Assembly (NCBI RefSeq): GCF_900313065.1
Contig: NZ_OMPU01000011.1
Location: 186,001 to 250,000, forward strand
DNA length: 64,000 bases
Reading direction: 5' to 3'
DNA from: Kiloniella sp. EL199
GTDB taxonomy: Bacteria; Pseudomonadota; Alphaproteobacteria; Kiloniellales; Kiloniellaceae
This document shows positions 36,277 through 46,232 of the stretch, piece by piece. A program made the translations under genes and the position numbers. Within the stretch, counting starts at the first letter, position 1, and every line of letters begins with the position of its first letter. Under the pieces are notes generated by a model. That model had not been told where the DNA came from and did not search any database. It saw only the letters and a list, made by a program, of their open reading frames with translations.

Positions 36277-38316
36277 CTATAAATCTTTTGCAAGTCTGAG
36301 CGCATCATAGATCGCCGCATGAGTATTCCGCGCAGCCACGGCATCACCAATTCTGAAAAGCTGAAACTTGCCCCCCGCATTCGTGGTAATATTTTGCGGC
36401 TCACCCTTAATAAAGGCTTTGTGGTCAAGCTCACCAAGATTTACCGAAGCTGGTTTGAGATCAAAATAAATATCATCCATCGGAATAGTTCCGTGATTAA
36501 CAACAATCTGATCGTAGTTTTTTTCTTTGATCAAATCACTATAGTCAGTGCCGATTTTAGCCCGTAGTCGGTTGCCATCACGCTCAACATCTTTCAAGCG
36601 ATAGGTAACAGTAAAGGTTACATCCTTTTCTTGCATCGACCGCATATAAGGAACCAGGTTCATCGCCATCACATCAGGCGCAAAGCTGCGATCCGGCGTC
36701 ATGATTTCAACTTTTGCGCCCGTGTTGGCAATGACTTCTGCGGCTTGCAGTCCGGCATGATCCCCAGCATCGTCATAGACCAACACATCTTGTCCCGGTT
36801 TGATATCCCCAGCAATGATGTCCCAGCTGGAAACCACTAACTCATTTCCGCGTTTAAGAACTTCCGTATGGGGCAGCCCACCTGTCGCGATAATAACGAC
36901 GTCCGGGTTTTCTGCCTCAATATCTGCCGCTTCTGCCCAGGTATTAAAACGAAACTCAACATCCCGTGCAGCACATTGCGCCATGCGCCAATCAATGATC
37001 GAAATCATCTCAGCCCGCCGTTGACTTTGCGCAGACAAACGAATTTGTCCTCCTGGTTCCGGGGCAGCTTCAAAGACAACAACATTGTGTCCGCGTTCAG
37101 CAGAAACACGCGCAGCCTCTAGTCCCGCAGGACCAGCCCCGACAATAACAACTTTACGCTTTTCACTGGCGACAGGAATGTCGTGCGGCATTGTCAGTTC
37201 TCGACCCGTTGCCGCATTGTGTATGCACAAAGCATCGCCACCTTGGTAGATACGATCCAGACAATAGGTCGCGCCAACACAGGGGCGAATATCATCTTCG
37301 CGACCAGCCATGATCTTTTTCACAATATGCGGATCAGCCATATGGGCCCGGGTCATCCCCACCATATCCAAGAGCCCTTCGGCAACTGCGTGACGCGCTG
37401 TTGCAACATCAGGAATACGCGCGGCATGGAAGGTTGGCATACCTGTGGCTTTTTTAACTTCCCCTGCAAAATCCAGATGGGGGGCTGATTTCATTCCCTG
37501 CACAGGAATAACATCTGTTAAGCCTGGGTCCGTATCAATATGCCCGCGAATAACGTTAAGAAAATCAACCATTCCGGAACGCTGCAAACGCTTTGAAATC
37601 TCGATCCCCTCTGCAGCGGAAATCCCATCCCTGTCTGCTTCGTCCGCGGTATAGCGAATACCAACGATAAACTTGTCACCCACACGCTTTCGAATTGCCT
37701 CAAGCACGTTAAGTGAAAAGCGCATTCTGTTTTCCAGTGATCCGCCATATTCCCCATCCAGTGTATTGGTGCGCGGAGACCAGAACTGATCCATCAGATG
37801 ACCATAGGCTTCCAATTCAATACCATCCAGTCCTGCAGCTTTCATTCGTTCTGCCGCATCGGCATAATCTTCGATAATTCTGAGGATATCCCAATCTTCC
37901 AATTGCTTCGGGAAGGCCCGGTGCGAAGCTTCGCGATGATGAGACGGCGCAACAGCCGGTAACCAGTCCCCTTTGTTCCACCCAGTTCTGCGCCCAAGAT
38001 GGGTCAACTGGATCATCACGGCACACCCGTGTTCATGGCATGCATCGGTAACCTTTTTCATCCAGGGAACAACTTCGTCCTTGTAGGCCAACACATTATT
38101 GAACACAGGCGGACTATCACGGGATACGGCGGCGGATCCCGCAGTCATGGTCATCCCCACCCCTGCCTTTGCCCGCTCTTCATGATAGGCGCGATAACGA
38201 TCTTTGGGCATCCCGTCCTCGGGATAAGCAGGTTCATGGCTTGTGGTCATGATCCGATTTTTGATTATCAAATGTTTCAGCTTATAGGGCTGCAACAAAG
38301 GATCATTACTGGCCAT
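36277..38316 (-). CDS. StcD-like flavin oxidoreductase, probable N-methylproline-type demethylase
   Basis: A 679-residue protein of the trimethylamine dehydrogenase / 2,4-dienoyl-CoA reductase family: an FMN TIM barrel (1 to about 370), a cysteine cluster, then an FAD/NAD(P) half with GAGPAGLEAARVSAERGHNVV. The iron-sulfur region reads CVGATYC...C, so one Cys of the usual CxxC is Ala. Proteins of this subfamily remove methyl groups from N-methylproline in proline betaine breakdown (StcD); the substrate here is inferred from that and from context. An AGGAGA site precedes the ATG. Confidence 0.78.
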   Translation of the reverse strand: MASNDPLLQPYKLKHLIIKNRIMTTSHEPAYPEDGMPKDRYRAYHEERAKAGVGMTMTAGSAAVSRDSPPVFNNVLAYKDEVVPWMKKVTDACHEHGCAVMIQLTHLGRRTGWNKGDWLPAVAPSHHREASHRAFPKQLEDWDILRIIEDYADAAERMKAAGLDGIELEAYGHLMDQFWSPRTNTLDGEYGGSLENRMRFSLNVLEAIRKRVGDKFIVGIRYTADEADRDGISAAEGIEISKRLQRSGMVDFLNVIRGHIDTDPGLTDVIPVQGMKSAPHLDFAGEVKKATGMPTFHAARIPDVATARHAVAEGLLDMVGMTRAHMADPHIVKKIMAGREDDIRPCVGATYCLDRIYQGGDALCIHNAATGRELTMPHDIPVASEKRKVVIVGAGPAGLEAARVSAERGHNVVVFEAAPEPGGQIRLSAQSQRRAEMISIIDWRMAQCAARDVEFRFNTWAEAADIEAENPDVVIIATGGLPHTEVLKRGNELVVSSWDIIAGDIKPGQDVLVYDDAGDHAGLQAAEVIANTGAKVEIMTPDRSFAPDVMAMNLVPYMRSMQEKDVTFTVTYRLKDVERDGNRLRAKIGTDYSDLIKEKNYDQIVVNHGTIPMDDIYFDLKPASVNLGELDHKAFIKGEPQNITTNAGGKFQLFRIGDAVAARNTHAAIYDALRLAKDL

Positions 38317-38441
38317 TTCTCTCTCCTGTTTATTCTTGTCCCGGTTCAGTTTCCTGATGTAGCTTTGTACCTGCCCGAGATTTTCATTAACGTAATATCA
38401 TGGTGGAAACTCGGCAGAAAACTTACACCGAGTTCAACTAG

Positions 38442-39626
38442 TTAATTAAGCGGTAACTGGCGAAAAAGACCGGGGTTATTTGGATCATTGAAATGGCTCA
38501 TGGGGCCATGTTCAACGAAGTGTCCATGCCAGCGCTTCATCTCCTCTCTATCCAGTTCCACACCCAAGCCTAACCCTTCCGGTACTGCTATGGTGTTATT
38601 TGTCTGACGGAAGGGGCCGTTTTCAATGACGTCCCCAATTTGCCAACGGAACAAGGATTGCGATGGCTCTGTAATCCACGGCGTTGCAGCCACTACATGC
38701 AGATAAGCCGCAGTCATAATGCCCAGATCATTTGAATAGCACCAAAAGCCCTTACCCATGGCTTCACAGGCAGCAATGAATTTCATTGTTTTCCCAATGC
38801 CACCCAGCGCCGCAAAGTTACAGACAAAATAATCAGGGGCGCCCAAGGAAACAGCACGCCGTAAATCCGGTACGTGCGTCGAAAACGGAATGATCGAATG
38901 ACGGCGTAATTCTACCATTTCCTCAAAGGTCGCAACCGGATCCTCATAATTTCGGATATTATAAGGTTCAAGTTCTCTTAAAACCCAACGTGCCGTTGTC
39001 AAAGACCATTGCATATTTGAATCAAGGCGCAGCATGGCATCAGGCCCGAGCGCTTCTCTCAAAAGGCGAACCGTTTTGATTTCAAGCTCGGGATCTCCCT
39101 GAATAAGTTTGCCTTCAAAGTAGCTAGAGCCGTGCTCGTCTTTCATCTTCAAACAGTAATCAACAATGGCCTCTGGTGTCATTTCACCACCTGCACCATT
39201 GTTTTCCGGTCGAAAAGCGAAATACTCTGTGAAGGGAATTTCCTTCCTTACAGCTCCACCCAATAATTTATAGAGTGGCATGTTCATGACTTTTCCACGA
39301 ATATCCCAAAGTGCGAGTTCCAACGCACCAAAGGCTATGGTGATTGCATTTTCACCTGTATTTGCCGTTATCTGCCACGGCGGCACACAACGCGCTTCAC
39401 AATTAGCGATATCCAACGGATCTGCACCAATAAGAGCTGGGGCAATCTCTTCCTTGATAATCTCACCAAAATGCCACCAGGGCGCTTCCCCCAATCCGAC
39501 GACACCTTCATCAGTAAAAACTTCAATGATGGATTTTGACGCCCCGGGGTAAAGTCCTGCTGTCCACCAGAAAGGCGCATCAAAAGGTACATTTACATGA
39601 GTGACTTTAATATCTGTGATTTTCAT
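38442..39626 (-). CDS. enolase-superfamily (mandelate racemase type) enzyme
   Basis: A 394-residue TIM-barrel enzyme that abstracts a proton next to a carboxylate using Mg2+. Metal ligands are visible as Asp in MLRLDSN and Glu in NYEDP; a Lys lies in FEGKLI. The C-terminal part (STHVPDLRRAV, then YSNDLGIMTAA, then SLFRWQIGD) resembles the glucarate dehydratase branch, but the His usually found in SNNHFD appears to be Leu or Gly. It lies 51 bases after the MttB-like gene. A betaine epimerase role is possible by context; a sugar-acid dehydratase is the alternative. Confidence 0.75.
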   Translation of the reverse strand: MKITDIKVTHVNVPFDAPFWWTAGLYPGASKSIIEVFTDEGVVGLGEAPWWHFGEIIKEEIAPALIGADPLDIANCEARCVPPWQITANTGENAITIAFGALELALWDIRGKVMNMPLYKLLGGAVRKEIPFTEYFAFRPENNGAGGEMTPEAIVDYCLKMKDEHGSSYFEGKLIQGDPELEIKTVRLLREALGPDAMLRLDSNMQWSLTTARWVLRELEPYNIRNYEDPVATFEEMVELRRHSIIPFSTHVPDLRRAVSLGAPDYFVCNFAALGGIGKTMKFIAACEAMGKGFWCYSNDLGIMTAAYLHVVAATPWITEPSQSLFRWQIGDVIENGPFRQTNNTIAVPEGLGLGVELDREEMKRWHGHFVEHGPMSHFNDPNNPGLFRQLPLN

Positions 39627-39677
39627 GACCAGTCCTCACCAATTTCCCAAGCTTCGTTCAACTAGACAAAGTAGCTT

Positions 39678-41273
39678 TTAATACCAGGCATCTTTCATTT
39701 CAGTTTTCCGCCGGTTCATAAAATCAAGCAATGCTTCGTCTGTGTCTTCAGCCAAATGCGGTGCCTGATAATCTGCCAATATCTTTTTCCATCTACGATT
39801 GGCCCGAATCATGGCGTCATCTCCACCTTGTTCGCTCCAACTCTCAAAAGGTTGATCATCGTTGAGTTCTGTATCCCAATAGGCCGTCTCATAATGAGAA
39901 AGCGTATGTGCGGTGCCAAACATATGCTCTCCGGGGCCACCCTCGCGCAAAGAAGAAAGGCCCAAGGTATCATCATTGATTTCAAGACCTTTGAGATAAG
40001 CATGTAATGCTCCGCAAAGATCTGTATCCATGATGAACTTTTCATAAGACATTGAAAGCAAACCATCCAGAAAGCCCGCGGAATGCAAAACGTAATTCAC
40101 ACCCCCCTGTACAGCAGACATCATCGACATCATGGCCTGTACCATCGCCTGACCATCAGGCAGTTTTGACGTCGCGAAATTACCTGCACAACGCAGAGGT
40201 AATTTTAATCTCCGTGCCAACTGTCCCATAACCAGACTCCCCAGTGCTGGCTCTGGCGTTCCAAAAGTTGGGCTACCGGACCTGAGGGACATTGACGACA
40301 GAAAAGAAGCCAGAATGGCGGGTGCACCAGGTCTGACAAGTTGAGTCAAAGCACAGCCAACCATGGACTCAGCCAAACCTTGCGCAACAGCCCCCGGCAT
40401 TGTCACCGGGCAAACTGCACCACCCAGCAAGAACGGCAGATGGATGGAACCTTGCCCCGCTGCGGCATAGGCCCGGATACCTTGGGTTGAAATTCCATCC
40501 CAAACCAAAGGAGATGTAGAGTTAAAGTTCCCCATAATCACACAGTTTTGGTCAACAAACTCCGAGCCAAACAGAATACGACACATTTCAATGTTATCTT
40601 CAGCGCGTTTAGGGGCCGTGATCGACCCCAGAAAAGGTCGATCAGAATACCGAATATGGGCATAAACCATATCAAGATGCCGCTTGTTAACCGGGATATC
40701 CGTCGGCTCACAGATCGTTCCTCCGGAATGGTGAAGCCATGGACTGGATTGTGCCAACTTCACAAAATTTTCAAAGTCATCAAGAGTTCCATAACGCCGC
40801 CCCTTATCCATATCCATCACAAAAGGTGAACCATAGGCCGGGGCAAAGACCATGGCATCACCACCGATTTCAACTGATTGAGCTGAATTTCTCGCATACT
40901 GTGTAAAACGTTCAGGGGCCGTCTTGAGGAGCTCTCGAATCATGCCGGGTTCGAATTTGATATTCCAAGCTTCCGCAGAAATATCTGTGACTTGTCCACC
41001 CGCCTTTCGAAATAAATCTACTGTTTCAAGGTCTTCTCGAAACTCGATACCAATCTCTGCCAGAATCGTATCTGCAGCTTTTTCGATTTTGATTAAATTC
41101 TCTTCATCAAGAAGATCATAGGTTGGAATGTTGCGACATATAAAAGGCGTCTGCAGATGCGCGTTCTGTCCGGCACCATCCATGCGACTTGCCTGTCTGG
41201 CAGCTCGGCCGCGACTGCGTGCCCTGCCTACCCGATGCTCATTACCATCAACATGATCAACCGATTGCCCCAT
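39678..41273 (-). CDS. MttB-family (non-pyrrolysine) methylamine:corrinoid methyltransferase
   Basis: A 531-residue member of the trimethylamine methyltransferase family. In methanogens MttB uses pyrrolysine; here the frame has no internal TAG, so it is the non-Pyl kind that demethylates quaternary amines such as glycine betaine or proline betaine. Family sequence includes MGNFNSTSPLVWDG and CAGNFATSKLPDGQAM. The first 50 residues are Arg-rich and odd. No corrinoid protein gene is present in the window. It heads an operon with the enolase-type and StcD-like genes. Confidence 0.82.
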   Translation of the reverse strand: MGQSVDHVDGNEHRVGRARSRGRAARQASRMDGAGQNAHLQTPFICRNIPTYDLLDEENLIKIEKAADTILAEIGIEFREDLETVDLFRKAGGQVTDISAEAWNIKFEPGMIRELLKTAPERFTQYARNSAQSVEIGGDAMVFAPAYGSPFVMDMDKGRRYGTLDDFENFVKLAQSSPWLHHSGGTICEPTDIPVNKRHLDMVYAHIRYSDRPFLGSITAPKRAEDNIEMCRILFGSEFVDQNCVIMGNFNSTSPLVWDGISTQGIRAYAAAGQGSIHLPFLLGGAVCPVTMPGAVAQGLAESMVGCALTQLVRPGAPAILASFLSSMSLRSGSPTFGTPEPALGSLVMGQLARRLKLPLRCAGNFATSKLPDGQAMVQAMMSMMSAVQGGVNYVLHSAGFLDGLLSMSYEKFIMDTDLCGALHAYLKGLEINDDTLGLSSLREGGPGEHMFGTAHTLSHYETAYWDTELNDDQPFESWSEQGGDDAMIRANRRWKKILADYQAPHLAEDTDEALLDFMNRRKTEMKDAWY

Positions 41274-41306
41274 TGCCTTGCTTTCTTCAGAAAATAATAG
41301 AAATAG

Positions 41307-41325
41307 GCATATGGTATACTTATGC
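41307..41325. promoter_or_regulatory. candidate LysR-type binding site
   Basis: GCATA and TATGC arms (41307-41311, 41321-41325) with a GTATAC centre give an interrupted palindrome holding the LysR pattern ATA-N9-TAT. It lies between the divergent MttB-like and LysR genes, where such a site is expected. Confidence 0.45.
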
Positions 41326-41375
41326 AATATAGTTGTGACTGACTAAAAATCTTATTCTTAGGCCAAGTTTAATTT

Positions 41376-42299
41376 ATGCGAAAATTAAAATCACTTATCC
41401 AATCTCCTGCCTCACTCTTCTCGTTTGAGGCCGCAGGAAGGCACTTATCCTTTGCCCGGGCCGCAGAAGAACTCAATGTCAGTCAAGCCGCTATAAGCTA
41501 TGCGATCAAACAGCTTGAGACTGCCTTGAATGTTCAACTTTTTTATCGGGGGCATCGCTCGGTTGAGCTAACTAATGCAGGTAAACGCTTTCACAACGAT
41601 GTCACTATGGGACTTGGTCATATTCACCGTTCTGCCGAAGAACTCTCACGTTCGGATAGTGAAGGCAGTATAACCCTTTCTTGCTCAACAGCCTTTGCCA
41701 ACTATTGGATCGTGCCAAGGCTGGGCACACTTCGGGCCAAGAACCCTGAAATTGATCTGCGGCTACAAACCACAGATAAGGATATAGATCCTGCGATAGA
41801 AGGAATTCCACTGGGCATCCGACGTGGCACAGGCAATTGGCCCGGTCACGATGCCATTCAAATCGCCAGTGAAGAGGTCTATCCGGTTGCCAGCCCAAGA
41901 TATCTTGCTGAAAACGGGCGCCCGAAAAACCCCAACGAGCTGGCAGAACGACGCTTGATATATCTGGAAGAACCCTACAGAGATCGGCCAAACTGGCATA
42001 ACTGGTTTCAAGCCAAGGGTTTGGTCTGGAAAGATTACGGCGAAGGATTACGCTTGAACGATTATGCTTTGGTCATTCAGGCTGCGTTAGCTGGTGGTGG
42101 CATTGCCCTGGGTTGGTGGCACCTTGTCGATCACCTTGTTGAACATGGCCTTTTGGTCAAGCTGGATGACGAAGCAGTTCATTTTGGTGGAGATTTTTGG
42201 GTTTTATGGCCCAACCATAAACCACTAAGCCCTCAGGCCGAACGTGTACGTGACTGGTTAACGTCTTCGCAAAATTCCTTGGACAATGGCCTCTATTAA
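41376..42299 (+). CDS. LysR-family regulator (GcvA-like)
   Basis: A 307-residue transcription factor. The helix-turn-helix reads FEAAGRHLSFARAAEELNVS, then QAAISYAIKQLE, and a periplasmic-binding-like effector domain follows. The pattern is the GcvA branch of LysR. It is divergent from the MttB-like operon and ends 34 bases before methylglyoxal synthase, so it probably controls the former and may be cotranscribed with the latter. Confidence 0.93.
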   Translation: MRKLKSLIQSPASLFSFEAAGRHLSFARAAEELNVSQAAISYAIKQLETALNVQLFYRGHRSVELTNAGKRFHNDVTMGLGHIHRSAEELSRSDSEGSITLSCSTAFANYWIVPRLGTLRAKNPEIDLRLQTTDKDIDPAIEGIPLGIRRGTGNWPGHDAIQIASEEVYPVASPRYLAENGRPKNPNELAERRLIYLEEPYRDRPNWHNWFQAKGLVWKDYGEGLRLNDYALVIQAALAGGGIALGWWHLVDHLVEHGLLVKLDDEAVHFGGDFWVLWPNHKPLSPQAERVRDWLTSSQNSLDNGLY

Positions 42300-42333
42300 C
42301 GCGATATTATGCAGAACAAACAAGGAGATAATA

Positions 42334-42792
42334 ATGTCCAGCAGTTCTGACAATCGTCCCAAACGTACAATTGCAATGGTTGCCCATGACCGTATGAAGC
42401 CCGTGCTTCTTGAATGGGCAGAGGAGAACAAAGGAAAGCTCAAAGAGTTTCGCATTGTTGCAACAGGGACAACAGGCCGCCTGTTGGCAGAAAACCTTCC
42501 AGATCACGATATAACGGCTTTCAAAAGTGGACCACTTGGCGGTGATCTACAAATTGGGGCCTTGATCTCTAACGATGAACTGGACGCACTTTTCTTTCTC
42601 GTTGACCCGATGACCCCTCAGCCCCACGATGTTGACGTCAAAGCCTTAATCAGGATATCAACGCTCTATGAAACACCTGTGGCCTGTAATCGGACAACAG
42701 CAGATTTTATCCTTCGTGGCATTACCGAAAAAGGCTATCAAAAACGCCCGACCCATCCCATGATCGAAGAGTACGTTACACGCACAGTTTAA
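42334..42792 (+). CDS. mgsA: methylglyoxal synthase
   Basis: Converts dihydroxyacetone phosphate to methylglyoxal and phosphate, a bypass that relieves sugar-phosphate stress. From ATG 42334 (AAGGAG just upstream) the protein is 152 residues, the family length. Active-site segments are visible: AHDRMKP, ATGTTGRLL for phosphate, SGPLGGDLQIGA with the catalytic Asp, and the FLVDPMTPQPHDVDVKAL motif. Confidence 0.95.
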   Translation: MSSSSDNRPKRTIAMVAHDRMKPVLLEWAEENKGKLKEFRIVATGTTGRLLAENLPDHDITAFKSGPLGGDLQIGALISNDELDALFFLVDPMTPQPHDVDVKALIRISTLYETPVACNRTTADFILRGITEKGYQKRPTHPMIEEYVTRTV

Positions 42793-42826
42793 AACCGACA
42801 GGTCAACAAAATTACCCAAGATGCCA

Positions 42827-44320
42827 TCACTGAATAGCATGGATTACCTTGGTAACAGGAGTATCCAAACCTTCGACATACCAATTCGCCCACAGACGAT
42901 TTTCCTTATCCGGCTCTAAACTCAGAAAATTCCGGGCAAGGAGATATTTTTTGCGCTGTGTCGGAAGCTCCATCATCCGTGCTGTAATGCCTTGCTCAAT
43001 CGGTTCAACTTCATCACTTAGTTGCGTTAACAGCCACCCCGTCAGCTTTGGAGGAGAAGGATGAACGATCCCCGAAGCTGTCAATTGGTTTATGACCTTT
43101 GAGCGCCCGGGCACAGCTTCGCCGCGTTCGCTTTCAATAACGCCCAGACAAGCAACATGGACATCACCGGACAAAATCGTCACACGGCAGGCTTTATCGG
43201 CCATAAGCCCCAGTAAACGGTGGATCATCCGCAAACGTTCTGCACGATGGTTCGGACTCTGCCAATGATCCCGTAAATCATCTTCAAGTTCCTGTTCCCC
43301 CGGCAGCCAGCCAATGAGGCTTTCAATAGATCCAAAATCAGCATGAACCACGGGTACGGGAGACACAAAAAGCAAATGCCTCGGTCCACCCTCACTCACT
43401 GAGTTCAATTCATAAAGATACTGCCAAATCAGATCCCAGCTTTCCCGGGAGAGAACCTGTTTTTGCGTTCTTTCTGTGCGAGTATCCAGAGATAAGACCA
43501 GATAGTTTCCTGCCCGGTAGGCCGTTGAAAAACCTTTGGTAGGTAAAGCCGCGGGATGTTTTTCATTTTCTGATATCGAAAGCTGTTGCTGGAAGAGAGC
43601 AAAGTACTTGCGAGCGATACTAAAAATTCCCTGATAAACATCACATTCCTGATCTTCCGCAGCATAAGACCCCCACCCATCAAAGATATCGTGATCATCC
43701 CACATCATGGCTGTCGGAATAGAGGCCAGGGCTTCAGCCACAACGGGCTGTTTCCAGCGCTGGCAATAGAGATCAAAATAAAATCGATCAACCTGATCTC
43801 GCATCGCGGCCGTAAACTTACGCTTCCTACGTTCCGCCCTTGATAATTCAACCCATTTCTTGATCTCGGAACAGCGTTCCCATATCTCATCGGCATAGAC
43901 CTGATCACCGCCCATAATCATCAAATTATAAGGCGTTACCCGATGCTGGAAGAGCAAGGTCTTCCACATGGCATTTTTGTCATCCACTTTTTTGATTTCG
44001 CTCGGGGCAGAAAAGCCATTACAGGAAAGAAAAGTCATTTGAGGATCAGTACCGCGTGCCGGCACAGTGAACATCCAAAAATCAAATCCAATGAAATACT
44101 TAACCTCTACGGAGTCTTTTTCACGCAGAACTCGGACATCAAACCGCGATGTAATAAAACCTTTTGATTCATATAGTGTAGAACGAGATACACATTCCCC
44201 TTTTTCCAACTTGAAGATCAAATCAGAGGTCGGCGTCTTTGACACAACCAATATCGACAGATCCCAAAAATCCTCTTCCGCTGTTCGCAAATTCAAAATT
44301 GGTCCAAGTTTGAGGTCCAT
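42827..44320 (-). CDS. PhoD-like alkaline phosphatase / phosphodiesterase
   Basis: A 497-residue metallophosphoesterase. Metal-binding segments are MIMGGDQVYADE, MMWDDHDIFDGWGS and ILSGDVHVACLG, as in PhoD-type enzymes. There is no signal peptide or Tat motif, so unlike classical PhoD this one looks cytoplasmic. The ATG has GGGAG 8 bases upstream. A tandem repeat of 20 bases lies in its upstream region. The natural substrate is unknown. Confidence 0.85.
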   Translation of the reverse strand: MDLKLGPILNLRTAEEDFWDLSILVVSKTPTSDLIFKLEKGECVSRSTLYESKGFITSRFDVRVLREKDSVEVKYFIGFDFWMFTVPARGTDPQMTFLSCNGFSAPSEIKKVDDKNAMWKTLLFQHRVTPYNLMIMGGDQVYADEIWERCSEIKKWVELSRAERRKRKFTAAMRDQVDRFYFDLYCQRWKQPVVAEALASIPTAMMWDDHDIFDGWGSYAAEDQECDVYQGIFSIARKYFALFQQQLSISENEKHPAALPTKGFSTAYRAGNYLVLSLDTRTERTQKQVLSRESWDLIWQYLYELNSVSEGGPRHLLFVSPVPVVHADFGSIESLIGWLPGEQELEDDLRDHWQSPNHRAERLRMIHRLLGLMADKACRVTILSGDVHVACLGVIESERGEAVPGRSKVINQLTASGIVHPSPPKLTGWLLTQLSDEVEPIEQGITARMMELPTQRKKYLLARNFLSLEPDKENRLWANWYVEGLDTPVTKVIHAIQ

Positions 44321-44335
44321 GATATCGCTCCCTAA

Positions 44336-44375
44336 ATTTTTATATTTATTTAAAGATTTTTATATTTATTTCAAG
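44336..44375. repeat. 20-bp tandem repeat, two copies
   Basis: Positions 44336-44355 and 44356-44375 repeat the same AT-rich 20-base unit (ATTTTTATATTTATTTMAAG, where M is A or C). It lies just upstream of the PhoD-like gene and may affect its promoter spacing or A/T content. Confidence 0.8.
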
Positions 44376-44435
44376 AGGGTATCTGACGCAGAAAACTTAT
44401 TCCATATCAAGTTGAATTTGACTCCAATAAAATCA

Positions 44436-46232
44436 CTAAACAGGCGATGAAGCAGCATTTAAAATCAGCCTTAGATCATTCTGCATGTGCCCCAAAGCTG
44501 ATTTAATCAGATCGGACGTTTTCATCAATTTGTCAGTTGCATCACCAGTGGTTCGTGACGCGTCCCGCATAGCAGCAGTACTACCAGATACCTTTTGGGC
44601 ATTTTCTACAGAGTCTTTGACAAATCGTGCAATTCCATTAGATGCATTTGACTGTGCCTCAAACAACTGGACCAGGCCACGCATCGACTGATCTACCTGA
44701 TTGATACGCCCTTCGATAGTCGTAATACCCTGTGCTGCCTGCTCCGATACATCGCGGATAGATTTAACCCTGACAGCTATCGCATCTGTCGCTTGTGATG
44801 TTTCCGCAGACAACTTCTTAACTTCTTCGGCAACAACAGCAAACCCGGCACCTGCCACCCCGGCACGAGAAGCCTCAATAGTTGCGTTCAAAGCTAAGAG
44901 ATGGGTTTGCCCGGCAATCTTCTGAATCATCTCAATAATCTCTTCCACCTGATTAGCCGTTTCATAAAGATCTTCAACAGTGGAATGTGCCTCTTTGGTA
45001 TCCATAGTTGCCAAAGAAGTCAGCTTGATTTGCTGATCAACAGCTTCTGACATTTCTGAACTACAGGATATGAGATCTTCAGAAAGTTCTCTGATTTCGC
45101 CAGCCATTTTCGCATTGATATCTGCCAGCTCGATTGTCTCGCCAGCCTGTTGATTGGTATTGGTCGCAAAGCTTTGCAGTTGGTCAGACATAACAGCCAG
45201 ATCGTCGGCATGTAAGGTAACATTTTTCACGCTGGAATTCATGCCACTTTCAAGTTGGGATGCCACATTGACAAGTCTATCTTCAACGGCTTTTTGATTA
45301 CGCAGACGCTCCTTCTCGTTTTCTTCTCGTAAAACAGCCGCTTCATCCCTTGCCTGCTGAAAGCGTTCAATGCCCCGAGCAAGAGAGCCTATTTCATCAA
45401 TACGGCTTGTTTCACCTAAATCGACATTTTCACCATCTGCAACTTCACGGGCGGCAGCCTGCAAGCGAACGAGTGAACGCGTTACCAGACTGCGGCTAAC
45501 ACCAAAAATAACACCAAGGATCAAAACAACAGCCAACCCGCCGAGGCCAATTGAAATTAAAAGTGCCAAATCCGCAAAAGCTTTTACCTCTTCATCTTTC
45601 TCGCGAATGACATCCACATGTTGAAGAATGGCAATGCGTTTCTGTTCCGCTTCCAGTGTTGCATCGGCCAGTATTCCCTTGAGCGACAGAACCTTTCGCC
45701 CCAAAGCATCATCACCTGAATTTTCCTGAGAAATTCTGGCCACTTCACGGTCAACATCAGCAAGAGCAAGCTGATCAAAGCGAAACTCCTTCACCTTGTC
45801 CTGATATTTATTACCTGCAAAAACTCCAAGGGATACAGCGGGTTTTCCGCCCGCCTCATCGATGACAAAAAATCCGTTCTTGGACAGATCCCTGCGCTGA
45901 TTTCTTGTTTTATAACGGGCCTTAATGTCATTTCGTCCGTCATGAATTGTAATGATTCCACCTTGAGAAACAGCCCAATTCTCTATTTCTTTAGAAGCGT
46001 TGACTTCAAGATGCGTCCCAATGGAAAGATAACTTGTCTGCAGATCTGTTATCTCTGTCCGCAACATCTGATTCATTTCACGTAAGAGTTGGTTTCGAGC
46101 CTCTTCTTTTTCCATGATGTTTTTCATCAGAAGCTCAAACCCGAAAAGAAGCCCTGCCATAAGCGGAACCAGCACTGCGATCAAAGAGATAATCAGTTTG
46201 ATATCAATTCGGGATTGTATAGCGGTAAACAT
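44436..46232 (-). CDS. methyl-accepting chemotaxis protein
   Basis: A 598-residue receptor: first membrane helix (about 12-35), a periplasmic domain of about 180 residues, second helix (about 227-248) ending in [13 protein letters not shown], a HAMP domain, then a signalling coiled coil. The hairpin tip reads [34 protein letters not shown] (in two parts). The sensed ligand is unknown. A GAGG site precedes the ATG. Confidence 0.93.
   Translation of the reverse strand: MFTAIQSRIDIKLIISLIAVLVPLMAGLLFGFELLMKNIMEKEEARNQLLREMNQMLRTEITDLQTSYLSIGTHLEVNASKEIENWAVSQGGIITIHDGRNDIKARYKTRNQRRDLSKNGFFVIDEAGGKPAVSLGVFAGNKYQDKVKEFRFDQLALADVDREVARISQENSGDDALGRKVLSLKGILADATLEAEQKRIAILQHVDVIREKDEEVKAFADLALLISIGLGGLAVVLILGVIFGVSRSLVTRSLVRLQAAAREVADGENVDLGETSRIDEIGSLARGIERFQQARDEAAVLREENEKERLRNQKAVEDRLVNVASQLESGMNSSVKNVTLHADDLAVMSDQLQSFATNTNQQAGETIELADINAKMAGEIRELSEDLISCSSEMSEAVDQQIKLTSLATMDTKEAHSTVEDLYETANQVEEIIEMIQKIAGQTHLLALNATIEASRAGVAGAGFAVVAEEVKKLSAETSQATDAIAVRVKSIRDVSEQAAQGITTIEGRINQVDQSMRGLVQLFEAQSNASNGIARFVKDSVENAQKVSGSTAAMRDASRTTGDATDKLMKTSDLIKSALGHMQNDLRLILNAASSPV

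Noticed and set aside
37999-38445. 148-codon + strand frame
   Set aside because: Lies opposite the StcD-like flavoenzyme gene; composition follows that gene's codons.
39678-41273. Pyrrolysine use in the MttB-like gene
   Set aside because: The frame is open throughout with no in-frame TAG, so it belongs to the non-pyrrolysine group.
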